Shown: positions 1 through 7,729, counted from the stretch's first letter. The stretch: DNA of 12,512 nucleotides from an uncultured Clostridia bacterium (GCA_947367285.1 CANBDB010000032.1:1-12512); one strand, 5' to 3'. Numbers and translations are program-made. Notes: generated by a model not told the origin, from the letters alone.

Positions 1-1529
1 TTTCTGTCAAAGAGAGCGTTGATCTTTTCTTCATATATTTGAAGAGCAGCCCGGATGTCGTCATCTGTCAAGTCCGCCTCTTTGCACAAATTAGCAAGAG
101 TTATTACTTCATTCCACCATTCATTAGGATAAACACCCTGAGGTACGGAATAGCTATTCTGGGCAAGTAGTGCAGATACAAACATATCACCGTTTACTTT
201 CAAATTATCCTGAAGATCCTTATTAGACGGAATTGCATCCACCCCGTACTCTCTCAATCCGTTAAATCTTTCAAGCTGAGCTTTTTCACTTGTAAGATAG
301 AGTGCAAGCTCCTCACAGATTTTTGCTTTTTGAGGATCTTCTTGAGGCTTGCAACCGATATACTTATGACCCGAAAAAGATCCCATCTGATATGTCTGAC
401 CGTCAACTGTAAACGTTGGAAGTTTAGTCGCCTTCAAATTATCACCATATGTTTGTTCAGCAGAACCAGCTCCCCAGAAGCCTGAAATCATAGCGCCGGT
501 ATTTGAAAACATGTAATCAGTATTAATCCAAGCATCAGAAGACATCAGCATATTCATTGCCTTCATAGCAACAAGCCCATTTTCAGAGTTAAATGTATCA
601 TAAACGTCCGTAAAGCCCCAATCCTCAATAGCAGGAGTCCACACAGATGAGCAAATAGGCATATCCTCACCAATAGGACGAGCAAAAAAGAATGATACTG
701 TATACCATCCGGTAAGCAAATCACATCCAAACTTTTTGCCTGCTTTTTTACAAGCAGCAATAATACCTTCAAGTGTCTTTGCCTCTTCGTCGGAAACGAT
801 ACTTGAATCATAGTAGAGGAAATAACCATTATCGGTTGCCATAGGATAAGCATATATTTGATCATCCATTGCTGCTGCACTTACAGAGGATGCGTCATTA
901 TTTGTCTTGACTATTATACTTGCTTGTTCGCTAAGAGGCGCAAGTTTGCCATTCATTACTAATTGAGGAATGTATTCCTGTGTAATACAATACATATCAG
1001 GTTTTCCTCCCACACCATTAAGAACATTGCTTCCTGCAAGACCTTCGCTTACAATATCTATGTTGATTTTAATTTTGTATTCCGGATGGGCAGCTTTGAA
1101 TTCATTAACTTGCTTTTCTATAAATGCCTTTACACCCGGTGCAGGAGATACCCATAATGTAATTTCATAATCGTATTCTTCGGGTACATATTCAATATCT
1201 TCATTTTCGCTATAGTCACATAACTGACAAAATCTCGTTTTAAGTCCTAATTCAGTTTCAGTGGCTTCCCTTACAATTTCCCAGTTACCCATACTATGGT
1301 CGGAGTTAACAGGAATCACTTCTTGCGATACAATATTTGAACCGCATACATTACATTTTTTACCCTCGGAAAGACCTGTAGATGAGCAGGTGGCTGGGAC
1401 CGCTTCAAGAGTCACAATCTGATTTGGATCGTCATGCTTACAGGGATTCCAAATAGGAAAGTTGCAAGACATAAGTAGCATAGCACACATCAGTAACAAT
1501 GACATAATAGAAATCGTATTCTTTTTCAT
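1..1529 (-). CDS. ABC transporter substrate-binding lipoprotein, C-terminus outside window
   Basis: The frame is open for 509 codons from the ATG at 1529 and runs off the window edge, so the C-terminus is missing. The start follows a good ribosome binding site (AAAGGAG, about 6 bases before the ATG). Residues 1-22 form a lipoprotein signal peptide: Lys-Lys, a hydrophobic stretch, then lipobox LMSC with Cys22 as the lipidation site. Residues 30-110 hold two degenerate copies of a Cys-rich module; the second reads H-x-x-G-x-W, A-T-E-T-E-x-G and C-Q-L-C, and the first has C-N-V-C-G. This is a clostridial surface-protein repeat that may bind metal. The remainder resembles family 1 / MalE-like (SBP_bac_8) binding proteins, with a start like ITLWVSPAPGV and late motifs such as GSFSGHKYIG. 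By family knowledge it captures a sugar or similar ligand outside the membrane for an importer. No permease gene is visible, and the ligand cannot be named. Confidence 0.85.
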   Translation of the reverse strand, partial: MKKNTISIMSLLLMCAMLLMSCNFPIWNPCKHDDPNQIVTLEAVPATCSSTGLSEGKKCNVCGSNIVSQEVIPVNSDHSMGNWEIVREATETELGLKTRFCQLCDYSENEDIEYVPEEYDYEITLWVSPAPGVKAFIEKQVNEFKAAHPEYKIKINIDIVSEGLAGSNVLNGVGGKPDMYCITQEYIPQLVMNGKLAPLSEQASIIVKTNNDASSVSAAAMDDQIYAYPMATDNGYFLYYDSSIVSDEEAKTLEGIIAACKKAGKKFGCDLLTGWYTVSFFFARPIGEDMPICSSVWTPAIEDWGFTDVYDTFNSENGLVAMKAMNMLMSSDAWINTDYMFSNTGAMISGFWGAGSAEQTYGDNLKATKLPTFTVDGQTYQMGSFSGHKYIGCKPQEDPQKAKICEELALYLTSEKAQLERFNGLREYGVDAIPSNKDLQDNLKVNGDMFVSALLAQNSYSVPQGVYPNEWWNEVITLANLCKEADLTDDDIRAALQIYEEKINALFDR

Positions 1530-1584
1530 AATTTCTCCTTTCCCCGTACTAACCTCGGCAGGATATTAATTTTATTATATATTT

Positions 1585-1613
1585 ATTATACACTTATTTT
1601 CACTGCTTTTCAA
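1585..1613 (-). promoter_or_regulatory. Promoter of the binding-protein gene
   Basis: Read on the minus strand: a -35 box TTGAAA at 1613-1608, a 17-base spacer, and a perfect -10 box TATAAT at 1590-1585. Transcription should start near 1578, giving a leader of about 50 bases to the ATG at 1529. No operator or catabolite-repression site was recognised. Confidence 0.75.
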
Positions 1614-1622
1614 TAGGTTTAT

Positions 1623-1657
1623 AAAAAAAGAAGGCGCGCGATTTCTCGTTCACCTTC
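1623..1657 (-). terminator. Intrinsic terminator for leftward transcription
   Basis: On the minus strand GAAGGTG pairs with CGCCTTC (7 bp with one G-U pair), enclosing CGA-GAAA-TCG with a GAAA tetraloop, and is followed by seven T. It lies directly upstream of the binding-protein promoter and so insulates it. No leftward gene that would need it was found to its right. Confidence 0.75.
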
Positions 1658-2118
1658 ATAAAATTTATTTTTCCTCTGCGTTTGCAAAGAATTAACGGTC
1701 TTTTACATTATTCTTCAATATTGCAAAAATTCGTTCAATAAATTTTTACTGTTCTATCTCACCAACGGGGCTCGATAAAACACTTTACTTTTGGAGTAAA
1801 TTATTTTGTGCTGTTATTCGCACCAAGATTGTTTTCGTAGGACTCTACCATCTTCTTAAAGATGAAACCCATACGAACTTTGAGTTTTGAACGCGCAAGC
1901 CGTATTTCAGACAGCCATAAAGTCGTACATAAATATCAGTTTTATCTTATGGCGTAAGGCTTTTAGAACTTATGCTTGCTATAGACTTGTTATTTCTTTC
2001 TGTGCGGACTTTTGAGTTTACTTGCGACGTGAAGTAAGCCTTTGTATGCTATAAGGATGTAGGCGATTTATGACATGTTTCAGAGAATGTAAAATGTTTA
2101 ATTGAATAATTAAAATTG
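1658..2118. other. Gene-free stretch between two outward-facing terminators
   Basis: No convincing coding region lies here on either strand. The longest plausible piece is a start-less frame on the minus strand ending with TAA at 1801-1803, about 43 open codons, which is within chance. A leftward terminator sits at its left edge and a rightward one at its right edge. The stretch may hold small divergent RNAs or the remains of deleted genes. No tRNA, rRNA or known riboswitch was recognised. Confidence 0.5.
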
Positions 2119-2156
2119 AAATCCAACAGAGGCTATATGTTTTTGTTGGATTTTTT
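2119..2156 (+). terminator. Intrinsic terminator for rightward transcription
   Basis: AAATCCAACA (2119-2128) pairs perfectly with TGTTGGATTT (2144-2153), 10 bp with a 15-base loop, and the T run extends to 2156. It separates whatever lies to its left from the promoter at 2179. No rightward gene that would need it was identified. Confidence 0.7.
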
Positions 2157-2178
2157 ATTCCATTTAACTCAGCTTTGC

Positions 2179-2207
2179 TTGACAAAAGATAGAATTTATG
2201 ATACAAT
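2179..2207 (+). promoter_or_regulatory. Consensus promoter of the SLOG-type gene
   Basis: Perfect -35 box TTGACA (2179-2184), 17-base spacer, -10 box TACAAT (2202-2207). The start would fall near 2213-2215, exactly at the foot of the long hairpin that follows. From four bases before the -10 box to TATCGCTAC (2210-2218), 19 of 22 bases match the promoter at the right end of the window (12404-12425). Confidence 0.85.
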
Positions 2208-2213
2208 ATTATC

Positions 2214-2314
2214 GCTACACAAATTGCATATTTTAACCGTTGAAGGGAAAATACTTTGGTAAAAAGTGTTTTCTCTCTTTCCTCATACCTTCAACGGTCA
2301 GGCATTTGTGTAGC
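2214..2314 (+). promoter_or_regulatory. Long hairpin leader or small RNA
   Basis: Three stems stack in one arm. The outer stem pairs 2214-2227 with 2302-2314 (13 bp, one bulged T). The middle stem ACCGTTGAAGG (2236-2246) pairs with CCTTCAACGGT (2288-2298), 11 bp perfect. The inner stem GAAAATACTTT (2247-2257) pairs with AAAGTGTTTTC (2263-2273), 11 bp with one G-U and a 5-base loop. The fold begins at the predicted transcription start. With the terminator that follows it could be a leader that controls the next gene, or a separate RNA of roughly 155 nt. No known riboswitch class was recognised. Confidence 0.6.
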
Positions 2315-2340
2315 AACAATGAGAGGGATGCACTTTTTCG

Positions 2341-2370
2341 GTGCGTTCCTTCGGGGGCGCACTTTTTGTT
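2341..2370 (+). terminator. Intrinsic terminator inside the leader (possible attenuator)
   Basis: GTGCGTTCC (2341-2349) pairs with GGGGCGCAC (2354-2362): 9 bp including two G-U pairs, closed by a TTCG tetraloop and followed by TTTTTGTTT. It ends a few bases before the ribosome binding site of the next gene. GCAC at 2330-2333 can pair with GTGC at 2341-2344 and would break the terminator stem, a weak antiterminator candidate. The segment GCACTTTTT occurs twice, at 2330 and 2359. Confidence 0.65.
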
Positions 2371-2388
2371 TGGGAGGTGCTGGAGACC

Positions 2389-2850
2389 GTGGACATATAC
2401 CGAATAGCATTCATAGGTCACAGCGTGATCTATGGTCAATATCGCCTTGAAGATAGAATCGAAGATCTCATAAGAGAAAAGCTGCACACGAAAGAGTATG
2501 TGGAGCTTTATGTCGGTCGCAATGGTGATTTTGACATTTCGGTAGCATCAGCCACTAAGAGAGCGCAAGAAGCACTCGGACATCATAACAGCAGCCTTGT
2601 TCTTCTTCAGCCTTACCCAATGAAGGACGATCCATATTACGAAAAATTCTATGATGAGATTTGGTATCCAATCGATAGCAAAACTCATCCCAAAGCAGCA
2701 ATTACAAAACGAAATCAATGGATGGTTGACAATGCAGACCTGCTCGTCTCCTACGTCGAGGAAGGTCGCAAGGGTGGCGCACTAACCACTCTGAAATACG
2801 CCGAGAAACAAGGCGTGGAAATAATCAACTTGGCCATCTGTGATGAATAG
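2389..2850 (+). CDS. SLOG/DUF1273-like Rossmann-fold protein
   Basis: A 153-residue cytoplasmic protein without signal peptide or membrane segment. I chose the GTG at 2389 because GGGAGG lies 11 bases upstream and the protein then opens directly on the first beta strand; an ATG at 2341 in the same frame would start inside the terminator hairpin. The layout fits the SLOG superfamily (YpsA/DUF1273 and lysine-decarboxylase-like folds): IAFIGHS at residues 6-12 as first strand and loop, GRNGDFD at 43-49, RNQWMVDNADLLV at 108-120, and the Gly-rich GGALTTLKYA at 129-138 followed by INL. Relatives are thought to bind nucleotide-type ligands, and some SLOG domains act in nucleotide-signalling defence systems; neither is shown here. 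It has its own promoter and terminator, so it is a single-gene unit beside the restriction locus. The family call is fairly firm, the role unknown. Confidence 0.75.
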   Translation: MDIYRIAFIGHSVIYGQYRLEDRIEDLIREKLHTKEYVELYVGRNGDFDISVASATKRAQEALGHHNSSLVLLQPYPMKDDPYYEKFYDEIWYPIDSKTHPKAAITKRNQWMVDNADLLVSYVEEGRKGGALTTLKYAEKQGVEIINLAICDE

Positions 2851-2857
2851 AATATCA

Positions 2858-2984
2858 GCAACGCTAACACACTTTCGCTTTTCGTGAGCAACTATAGTGG
2901 TTCCGCAACATCGGCTTTCCGATGATAAAAGTCAGGTCGATCTATAGTTTCAGCCACAGTATGAATTGTTTGAGTAGCGTGAGC
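2858..2984 (+). ncRNA. Candidate nested structured RNA downstream of the SLOG gene
   Basis: Three nested pairings share one centre: ACGCTA (2861-2866) with TAGCGT (2975-2980), AACTATAG (2890-2897) with CTATAGTT (2942-2949), and CATCGG (2909-2914) with CCGATG (2919-2924) around a CTTT loop. Arm spacings are similar on both sides (23 and 25, 11 and 17 bases). A terminator follows at once. CATCGG and CCGATG recur in the terminator stem, so alternative pairing is possible. It could be a 3' untranslated structure, an independent RNA, or chance; no promoter of its own was found and no known family was recognised. Confidence 0.35.
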
Positions 2985-2990
2985 AGATAT

Positions 2991-3026
2991 AGGCATCGGG
3001 TGCTTTATGTGTCCGATGCCTTTTTT
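2991..3026 (+). terminator. Intrinsic terminator after the SLOG gene region
   Basis: AGGCATCGG (2991-2999) pairs with CCGATGCCT (3013-3021), 9 bp with a 13-base loop, with a run of six T at 3021-3026. It closes the SLOG transcription unit and insulates the restriction operon promoter downstream. Confidence 0.85.
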
Positions 3027-3099
3027 ACATAGAACGATTTCAAATCGAAACCGGCGATCTCTATTAGAAATAATTTATCCCTAAATGAAACGAAACTTA

Positions 3100-3128
3100 T
3101 TGCAAAATCTTTGGGAATATGTTATACT
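3100..3128 (+). promoter_or_regulatory. Promoter of the regulator-hsdRMS operon
   Basis: TTGCAA (3100-3105, 4 of 6 consensus), 17-base spacer, TATACT (3123-3128) with an upstream TG making an extended -10. The start would lie near 3135. A short dyad GATT-ATT-AATC (3140-3150) falls between the start and the ribosome binding site, a possible operator for the small regulator encoded first in the operon; that link is inference. Confidence 0.7.
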
Positions 3129-3163
3129 ATATTCATTCAGATTATTAATCAGGAAGGTGCATT

Positions 3164-3382
3164 ATGGCAGTAAGTTATAATAAACTTTGGAAAAAGCTCA
3201 TTGACTTGGAGATGAGCAGAACAGAGTTACGCCTCAAGGCAGGCTTTTCCACAAAGGTACTTGCGAAGCTCGGTAAGAACGAAAGCGTAGGCGTTGACGT
3301 TCTCGTTAAGATTTGCGGTACGCTTAATTGTGAGATCACAGACATTATGGACATAATCGAAACGAAGGAGGAAAACAAATGA
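3164..3382 (+). CDS. Small Cro/C1-type HTH regulator
   Basis: A 72-residue DNA-binding protein that is almost entirely one helix-turn-helix domain of the HTH_26/Xre type. MSRTELRLKAGFSTKVLAKL at residues 17-36 covers the first helices and the recognition helix, and VDVLVKICGTLNCEITDIM at 44-62 is the typical closing part. The ATG follows AGGAAGG. Its stop overlaps the hsdR start by four bases (ATGA), so the two are translationally coupled and transcribed together. By analogy with controller proteins of restriction systems it probably regulates the operon, perhaps delaying or limiting restriction; the target site is not proven. It has no sensor domain. The family is clear, its role rests on position. 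Confidence 0.85.
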   Translation: MAVSYNKLWKKLIDLEMSRTELRLKAGFSTKVLAKLGKNESVGVDVLVKICGTLNCEITDIMDIIETKEENK

Positions 3383-6144
3383 GTTATCAAAGTGAAGCAC
3401 AGCTCGAACAGCAGCTTATAGAGCAGCTCAAAGGTCAGGGCTACGATGAAGTCGCTATCCCCGACTATGACTCCCTCGTTGCGAACTTCCGAGTGCAGTT
3501 TGAAAAATTCAATGAGGCAAAGCTCGTAAAGCCTCTTTCCGATAAGGAATGGGAGCGTGTTCTTAACCACTTGAACGGTAAGAGCATCTTCGAGAGCGCG
3601 AAGATCATGCGCGACAAATACGTGCTTGAAAGAGATGATGGAAGCAAGGTTTACCTTGCCTTTATCGACGAGGATCACACCAAGAACCTCTTCCAAGTTT
3701 CCCATCAGACAACCGTTGTCGGTAAGTACACGAACCGCTATGATGTAACGCTTCTTGTGAACGGTTTGCCTCTTGTGCAGATCGAATTAAAACGCCGCGG
3801 AATTGATATCAAGGAAGCGGTAAATCAGATTATGCGTTATAGAAAGCACTCCTATAACGGACTCTACCACTACATACAGACCTTCATCGTTTCCAACGGT
3901 ATGGACACGAAATACTTTGCCAACTCCGACAAGGATATTTTGTATTCTCACACCTTCTTCTGGACGGATGAGGACAATATCCGCATCACCAACTTAAAGG
4001 ACTTCTCGGTAACATTCCTTGCCCGTGACCGCATCATCAAGATGCTCACCAAGTTCACCATTCTGAACGATACGGACAAGATTATGATGATCATGCGCCC
4101 CTATCAGGTGTATGCGACCGAGGCATTGATCAGACAAGCCACTCTGACGAACAGAAACGCCTATATTTGGCACACAACAGGTGCAGGCAAGACATTGACC
4201 GCATTCAAGACCGCACAGGTTTTAGCGGCAAATCCTGTGGTCAAGAAGGTGGTATTCTTGGTTGACCGTAAGGACTTGGATACGCAGACGATGGAGGAAT
4301 TCAACAAGTTTGAAGCAGGCTCTGTCGATGCAACCGACCGCACGGATGTCCTTGTCAAGCAGATGAAGGACAAGAACCGTCAGCTCATCATCACCACGAT
4401 TCAGAAGATGGCAAATGCCGTCAAGAATCCTCGCTATGCCAAGGTCATGGAAGATTACCGTGATCAGAAGGTAGTGTTCATCATCGACGAATGTCACCGC
4501 AGCCAATTCGGTGAGATGCATAAGGATATCGTTCGCCACTTTGCAAAGGCGCAGTTCTTCGGCTTCACCGGAACACCTCGTTTCGAGATCAACGGTAAGA
4601 CCGAAGGTAAGGTCGTACAGACAACAGGCAAGCTGTTCGGTGAATGCCTCCACTCCTACCTCATCAAGGATGCTATCTTCGACAACAACGTGCTTGGATT
4701 CCACGTTGAGTATATCAAGACCATTCAGGGCGACTACGATGAGAATGATGCTACCATGACCGAAGCCATCGACGTTGGCGAGCTTTACATGGCAGACGAA
4801 AGAATGACTCTCGTAGCCAACCACATCATCCAAAACCACAAAGCAAAAACGAGAAACAGACAGTATACGGCTATCTTTGCTGTATCCTCAATTCCTCAAC
4901 TTGTAAAGTATTATAACATCTTCAAGTCCATCAATCACGACCTCAATATTAGCGGTATTTTCTCCTACGGCGCGAATGAGGACTATGAAGGAGCTGACGA
5001 GCATTCGAGAGATAGACTCGAAAGAATCATTGCTGATTACAACGAGATGTATAACACCAACTTCAGCACGGATACTTTCGCAGCTTACCACAAGGATATC
5101 TCCGACCGTGTGAAGGGCAAAAAGAGCAAGCCTCTTGATATCCTTCTCGTCGTAAATATGTTCTTGACCGGCTTCGACAGTAAGCCCTTGTCCGTCCTCT
5201 ATGTTGACAAGGATATGATGTACCACGATTTGCTTCAGGCGTACAGCCGTACAAACCGTGTTGAGAAAGAAACAAAGCCTTGGGGCATTATCGTATGCTA
5301 CAGAAACCTCAAAAAGAAAACAGACGATGCTCTCGCGCTGTTCTCGCAAGGACAACCCGAAGGTGTGCTTACACAGCCCTTTGAATTCTACGCACAGAAG
5401 TTTAATGAGCTTGTGGCAAAGATAAAACAGCTCGCTCCCACGCCTGCATCCATCGACATGATGTATTCCGAGGATGAACAGAAAGAGTTCGTTGTTCTTT
5501 TCAGAGAGCTGACACGCTATCTCTTGTCGCTCCAAACCTTCGTAGAGTTCCGCTTTGACAGAAGCAACCTCGATATGACCGACCAAGAGTATCAGGACTA
5601 CAAGAGCAAATACCTCCTTCTTTACCGCAAGCACAACGACGGAAAAGAGGTTGTATCGGTGCTTAACGATGTAGACTTCTGCATCGAGCTGATGGAGAGC
5701 GACCGCATCAACGTGGCGTACATCATGAACCTCATCCGCAACATCAACTTCGAGAGCAAGCAGACTCGTGACCGTGATATCGAGCATATCAAGGACGAGT
5801 TGGATCGTTCCGACAATATGCGTCTGCACAAGAAGATCGACATTCTCCGTGCGTTCCTCGATTTGGTTGTTTCCGGTTTCGATGGTACGGAAGATATCGA
5901 TGCAGAGTATAACGACTTCGAGAACAAGCAGAAATCCGCTGAAATCGAAGCCTTTGCAGAAGCAGAAGGAATCGACTCCGCTATGCTTAACGCAGAGATT
6001 GCGGAATACGAATTTACAGGCGTGTTGAACCCCGGACAAATCCGTGATAAGATCACCACACCTATGCCCCTACTGAAAAAGAAATCACTTGTCGGCAGAA
6101 TCGCAGACTTCATCAAGAGTCACGTTGACAAGTTCAGCAATTAA
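3379..6144 (+). CDS. hsdR: Type I restriction enzyme, R subunit (translocase and nuclease)
   Basis: A 921-residue motor and nuclease subunit. It joins the HsdM-HsdS methyltransferase, pulls DNA past the complex using ATP and cuts at a distance when the recognised site is unmodified. Visible parts in order: the HSDR_N nuclease domain with the PD-ExK pattern Asp122, Glu136, Lys138 (in QIELKRR); helicase motif I HTTGAGKT at 265-272; motif II DECH at 370-373; motif III FTGTP at 396-400; motif V region LTGFDSKPL at 596-604; motif VI QAYSRTNR at 620-627; and a helical C-terminal part from about 690 to 921 of the kind that contacts the methyltransferase. All key residues are present, so it appears active. 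The length is on the short side for the family. The start ATG overlaps the regulator stop and GGAGG precedes it. Its G+C is visibly higher than that of the hsdS cassettes. Confidence 0.96.
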   Translation: MSYQSEAQLEQQLIEQLKGQGYDEVAIPDYDSLVANFRVQFEKFNEAKLVKPLSDKEWERVLNHLNGKSIFESAKIMRDKYVLERDDGSKVYLAFIDEDHTKNLFQVSHQTTVVGKYTNRYDVTLLVNGLPLVQIELKRRGIDIKEAVNQIMRYRKHSYNGLYHYIQTFIVSNGMDTKYFANSDKDILYSHTFFWTDEDNIRITNLKDFSVTFLARDRIIKMLTKFTILNDTDKIMMIMRPYQVYATEALIRQATLTNRNAYIWHTTGAGKTLTAFKTAQVLAANPVVKKVVFLVDRKDLDTQTMEEFNKFEAGSVDATDRTDVLVKQMKDKNRQLIITTIQKMANAVKNPRYAKVMEDYRDQKVVFIIDECHRSQFGEMHKDIVRHFAKAQFFGFTGTPRFEINGKTEGKVVQTTGKLFGECLHSYLIKDAIFDNNVLGFHVEYIKTIQGDYDENDATMTEAIDVGELYMADERMTLVANHIIQNHKAKTRNRQYTAIFAVSSIPQLVKYYNIFKSINHDLNISGIFSYGANEDYEGADEHSRDRLERIIADYNEMYNTNFSTDTFAAYHKDISDRVKGKKSKPLDILLVVNMFLTGFDSKPLSVLYVDKDMMYHDLLQAYSRTNRVEKETKPWGIIVCYRNLKKKTDDALALFSQGQPEGVLTQPFEFYAQKFNELVAKIKQLAPTPASIDMMYSEDEQKEFVVLFRELTRYLLSLQTFVEFRFDRSNLDMTDQEYQDYKSKYLLLYRKHNDGKEVVSVLNDVDFCIELMESDRINVAYIMNLIRNINFESKQTRDRDIEHIKDELDRSDNMRLHKKIDILRAFLDLVVSGFDGTEDIDAEYNDFENKQKSAEIEAFAEAEGIDSAMLNAEIAEYEFTGVLNPGQIRDKITTPMPLLKKKSLVGRIADFIKSHVDKFSN

Positions 6145-6157
6145 GGAGATCAGATAA

Positions 6158-7729
6158 ATGGACAACAATAACATCCAACAGCATCAGAGAGAACTCTGCA
6201 CCAAATTATGGTCTATGGCTAACGCTCTCCGTGGCAACATGGAAGCTTACGAGTTTAAGAACTACATCCTCGGAATGATATTCTATTACTATCTTTCCAA
6301 CAGAACCGAGGAATATATGGCGAAGCTCCTCAAGGACGATAACATCACCTACGAGGAAGCATGGAAGGACGAGGAATACAAGCAGGCTATCGTTGAGGAA
6401 TCCCTCCGTGACCTTGGCTTCGTTATCGAGCCTCAGTACCTGTTCAGAAAGCTCGTATCCTTGGTTGAAACCCGTACCTTCGACGTCGAGTTCCTTCAGA
6501 GCGCAATCAATTCCCTTATGGAAAGCACCATCGGAAACGAGAGCCAAGCAGACTTTGAAGGCTTGTTCTCGGACATGATTCTCGACTCCACCAAGCTCGG
6601 TCATACCGTTAAGGACAGAAGCGCAGTAATGGCAAAAATTATCGCTTCTATGGACGAGCTGAACTTCACCATAGAAGATACCAAGATCGACGTGCTTGGT
6701 AACGCATACGAATACCTTATCGGTCAGTTCGCAGCTACCGCAGGTAAGAAAGCAGGCGAATTCTATACGCCGTCCGGACCTGCAGAGCTTCTTTGCCGTC
6801 TTGCGTGCCTTGGACTTACCGACGTTAAATCAGCAGCCGATCCCACTTGCGGCTCCGGTTCGTTGCTTTTGAGATTGAAGAAGTATGCCAACGTAAGACT
6901 CCACTACGGTCAGGAGATGAACTCGACCACCTACAACTTGGCTCGAATGAACATGATCCTCCGTGGCATTCCTTACCGCAACTTCCAAATCTATAACGGC
7001 GATACGCTCGAACACGACTACTTCGGCGACAACAAGTTCCGTGTTCAGGTTGCTAACCCTCCGTACTCCGCACAATGGTCTGCGGATCTCAAGTTCATGG
7101 AAGATGAGCGCTTCAACGAATACGGTAAGCTCGCACCCAAGAGCAAGGCTGACTTCGCATTCGTTCAGCATATGATCTCCCACATGGACGAGGACGGTCG
7201 TGCCGTTGTTCTTCTTCCGCACGGTGTACTGTTCCGTGGCGGTGCAGAAGAAACCATCCGTCAGTATATCATCGAAAAACTCAATGTTCTTGATGCTGTT
7301 ATCGGTCTGCCTGCAAACCTGTTCTACGGTACAGGTATCCCCGTTTGCGTTCTCGTACTGAAGAAGGAGAGAAACGGCAATTCCGATAACATTCTCTTCA
7401 TTGATGCATCGAAGGAATTCGAAGCCGGAAAGAATCAGAATATCCTCCGTGACGAGGACATCGACAAGATCGTAGATGCCTATGTTCGCCGTGTGGATAT
7501 CGATAAGTTTGCTCACGTGGCAACCATGGCTGAAATCATTGAGAACGGATACAACCTCAACATCCCCCGTTACGTTGATACCTTCGAAGCAGAACCCGAA
7601 ATCGACCTTGCAGAGGTTGCAGGCGAAATCCGCAGACTTCAGGCAGAGATCAAGGATGTAGATGCACAGCTCAAGCCCTTCTTCGATGAGCTTGGCTTGG
7701 ATTTTCCCTTTGACGTGGAGGGCAAATAA
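6158..7729 (+). CDS. hsdM: Type I DNA methyltransferase, M subunit
   Basis: A 523-residue N6-adenine methyltransferase subunit; two copies combine with one HsdS to methylate the site HsdS recognises, using S-adenosylmethionine. The N-terminal helical HsdM_N domain covers roughly residues 8-150. The catalytic domain has GEFYTPSGPAELL at 200-212, the SAM-binding motif DPTCGSGSLL at 228-237 and the catalytic NPPY at 300-303, followed by GIPVCVLVLKK at 393-403. All are intact. The C-terminal tail (about 480-523) is helical and Glu/Asp-rich, as expected for contact with HsdS. The gene starts 13 bases after hsdR, with GGAG in the gap, and ends 2 bases before hsdS, so the three are one transcript. 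It stays constant whichever hsdS version is expressed, and so methylates different sites over time. Confidence 0.97.
   Translation: MDNNNIQQHQRELCTKLWSMANALRGNMEAYEFKNYILGMIFYYYLSNRTEEYMAKLLKDDNITYEEAWKDEEYKQAIVEESLRDLGFVIEPQYLFRKLVSLVETRTFDVEFLQSAINSLMESTIGNESQADFEGLFSDMILDSTKLGHTVKDRSAVMAKIIASMDELNFTIEDTKIDVLGNAYEYLIGQFAATAGKKAGEFYTPSGPAELLCRLACLGLTDVKSAADPTCGSGSLLLRLKKYANVRLHYGQEMNSTTYNLARMNMILRGIPYRNFQIYNGDTLEHDYFGDNKFRVQVANPPYSAQWSADLKFMEDERFNEYGKLAPKSKADFAFVQHMISHMDEDGRAVVLLPHGVLFRGGAEETIRQYIIEKLNVLDAVIGLPANLFYGTGIPVCVLVLKKERNGNSDNILFIDASKEFEAGKNQNILRDEDIDKIVDAYVRRVDIDKFAHVATMAEIIENGYNLNIPRYVDTFEAEPEIDLAEVAGEIRRLQAEIKDVDAQLKPFFDELGLDFPFDVEGK

Noticed and set aside
1691..1702. ATTAACGGTCTT, matching the beginning of the hsdS 5' repeat
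   Set aside because: Only 12 bases match and the similarity stops at the variable flank, with no dyad; chance in AT-rich DNA is likely.
1801..1929. Start-less minus-strand frame of about 43 codons that looks protein-like
   Set aside because: No start codon, no ribosome binding site and no recognised family; the length is within chance.
2233..2487. Minus-strand ORF of 84 codons over the leader and SLOG start
   Set aside because: It overlaps a consensus promoter transcript and a recognisable protein on the other strand, and has no family resemblance.
4888..6039. Long minus-strand ORF of 383 codons
   Set aside because: It lies fully inside hsdR on the opposite strand; hsdR has all family motifs, and the antisense frame has no recognisable domain or ribosome binding site.
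6830..7516. Minus-strand ORF of 228 codons
   Set aside because: It is a shadow of hsdM, whose catalytic motifs are on the plus strand.
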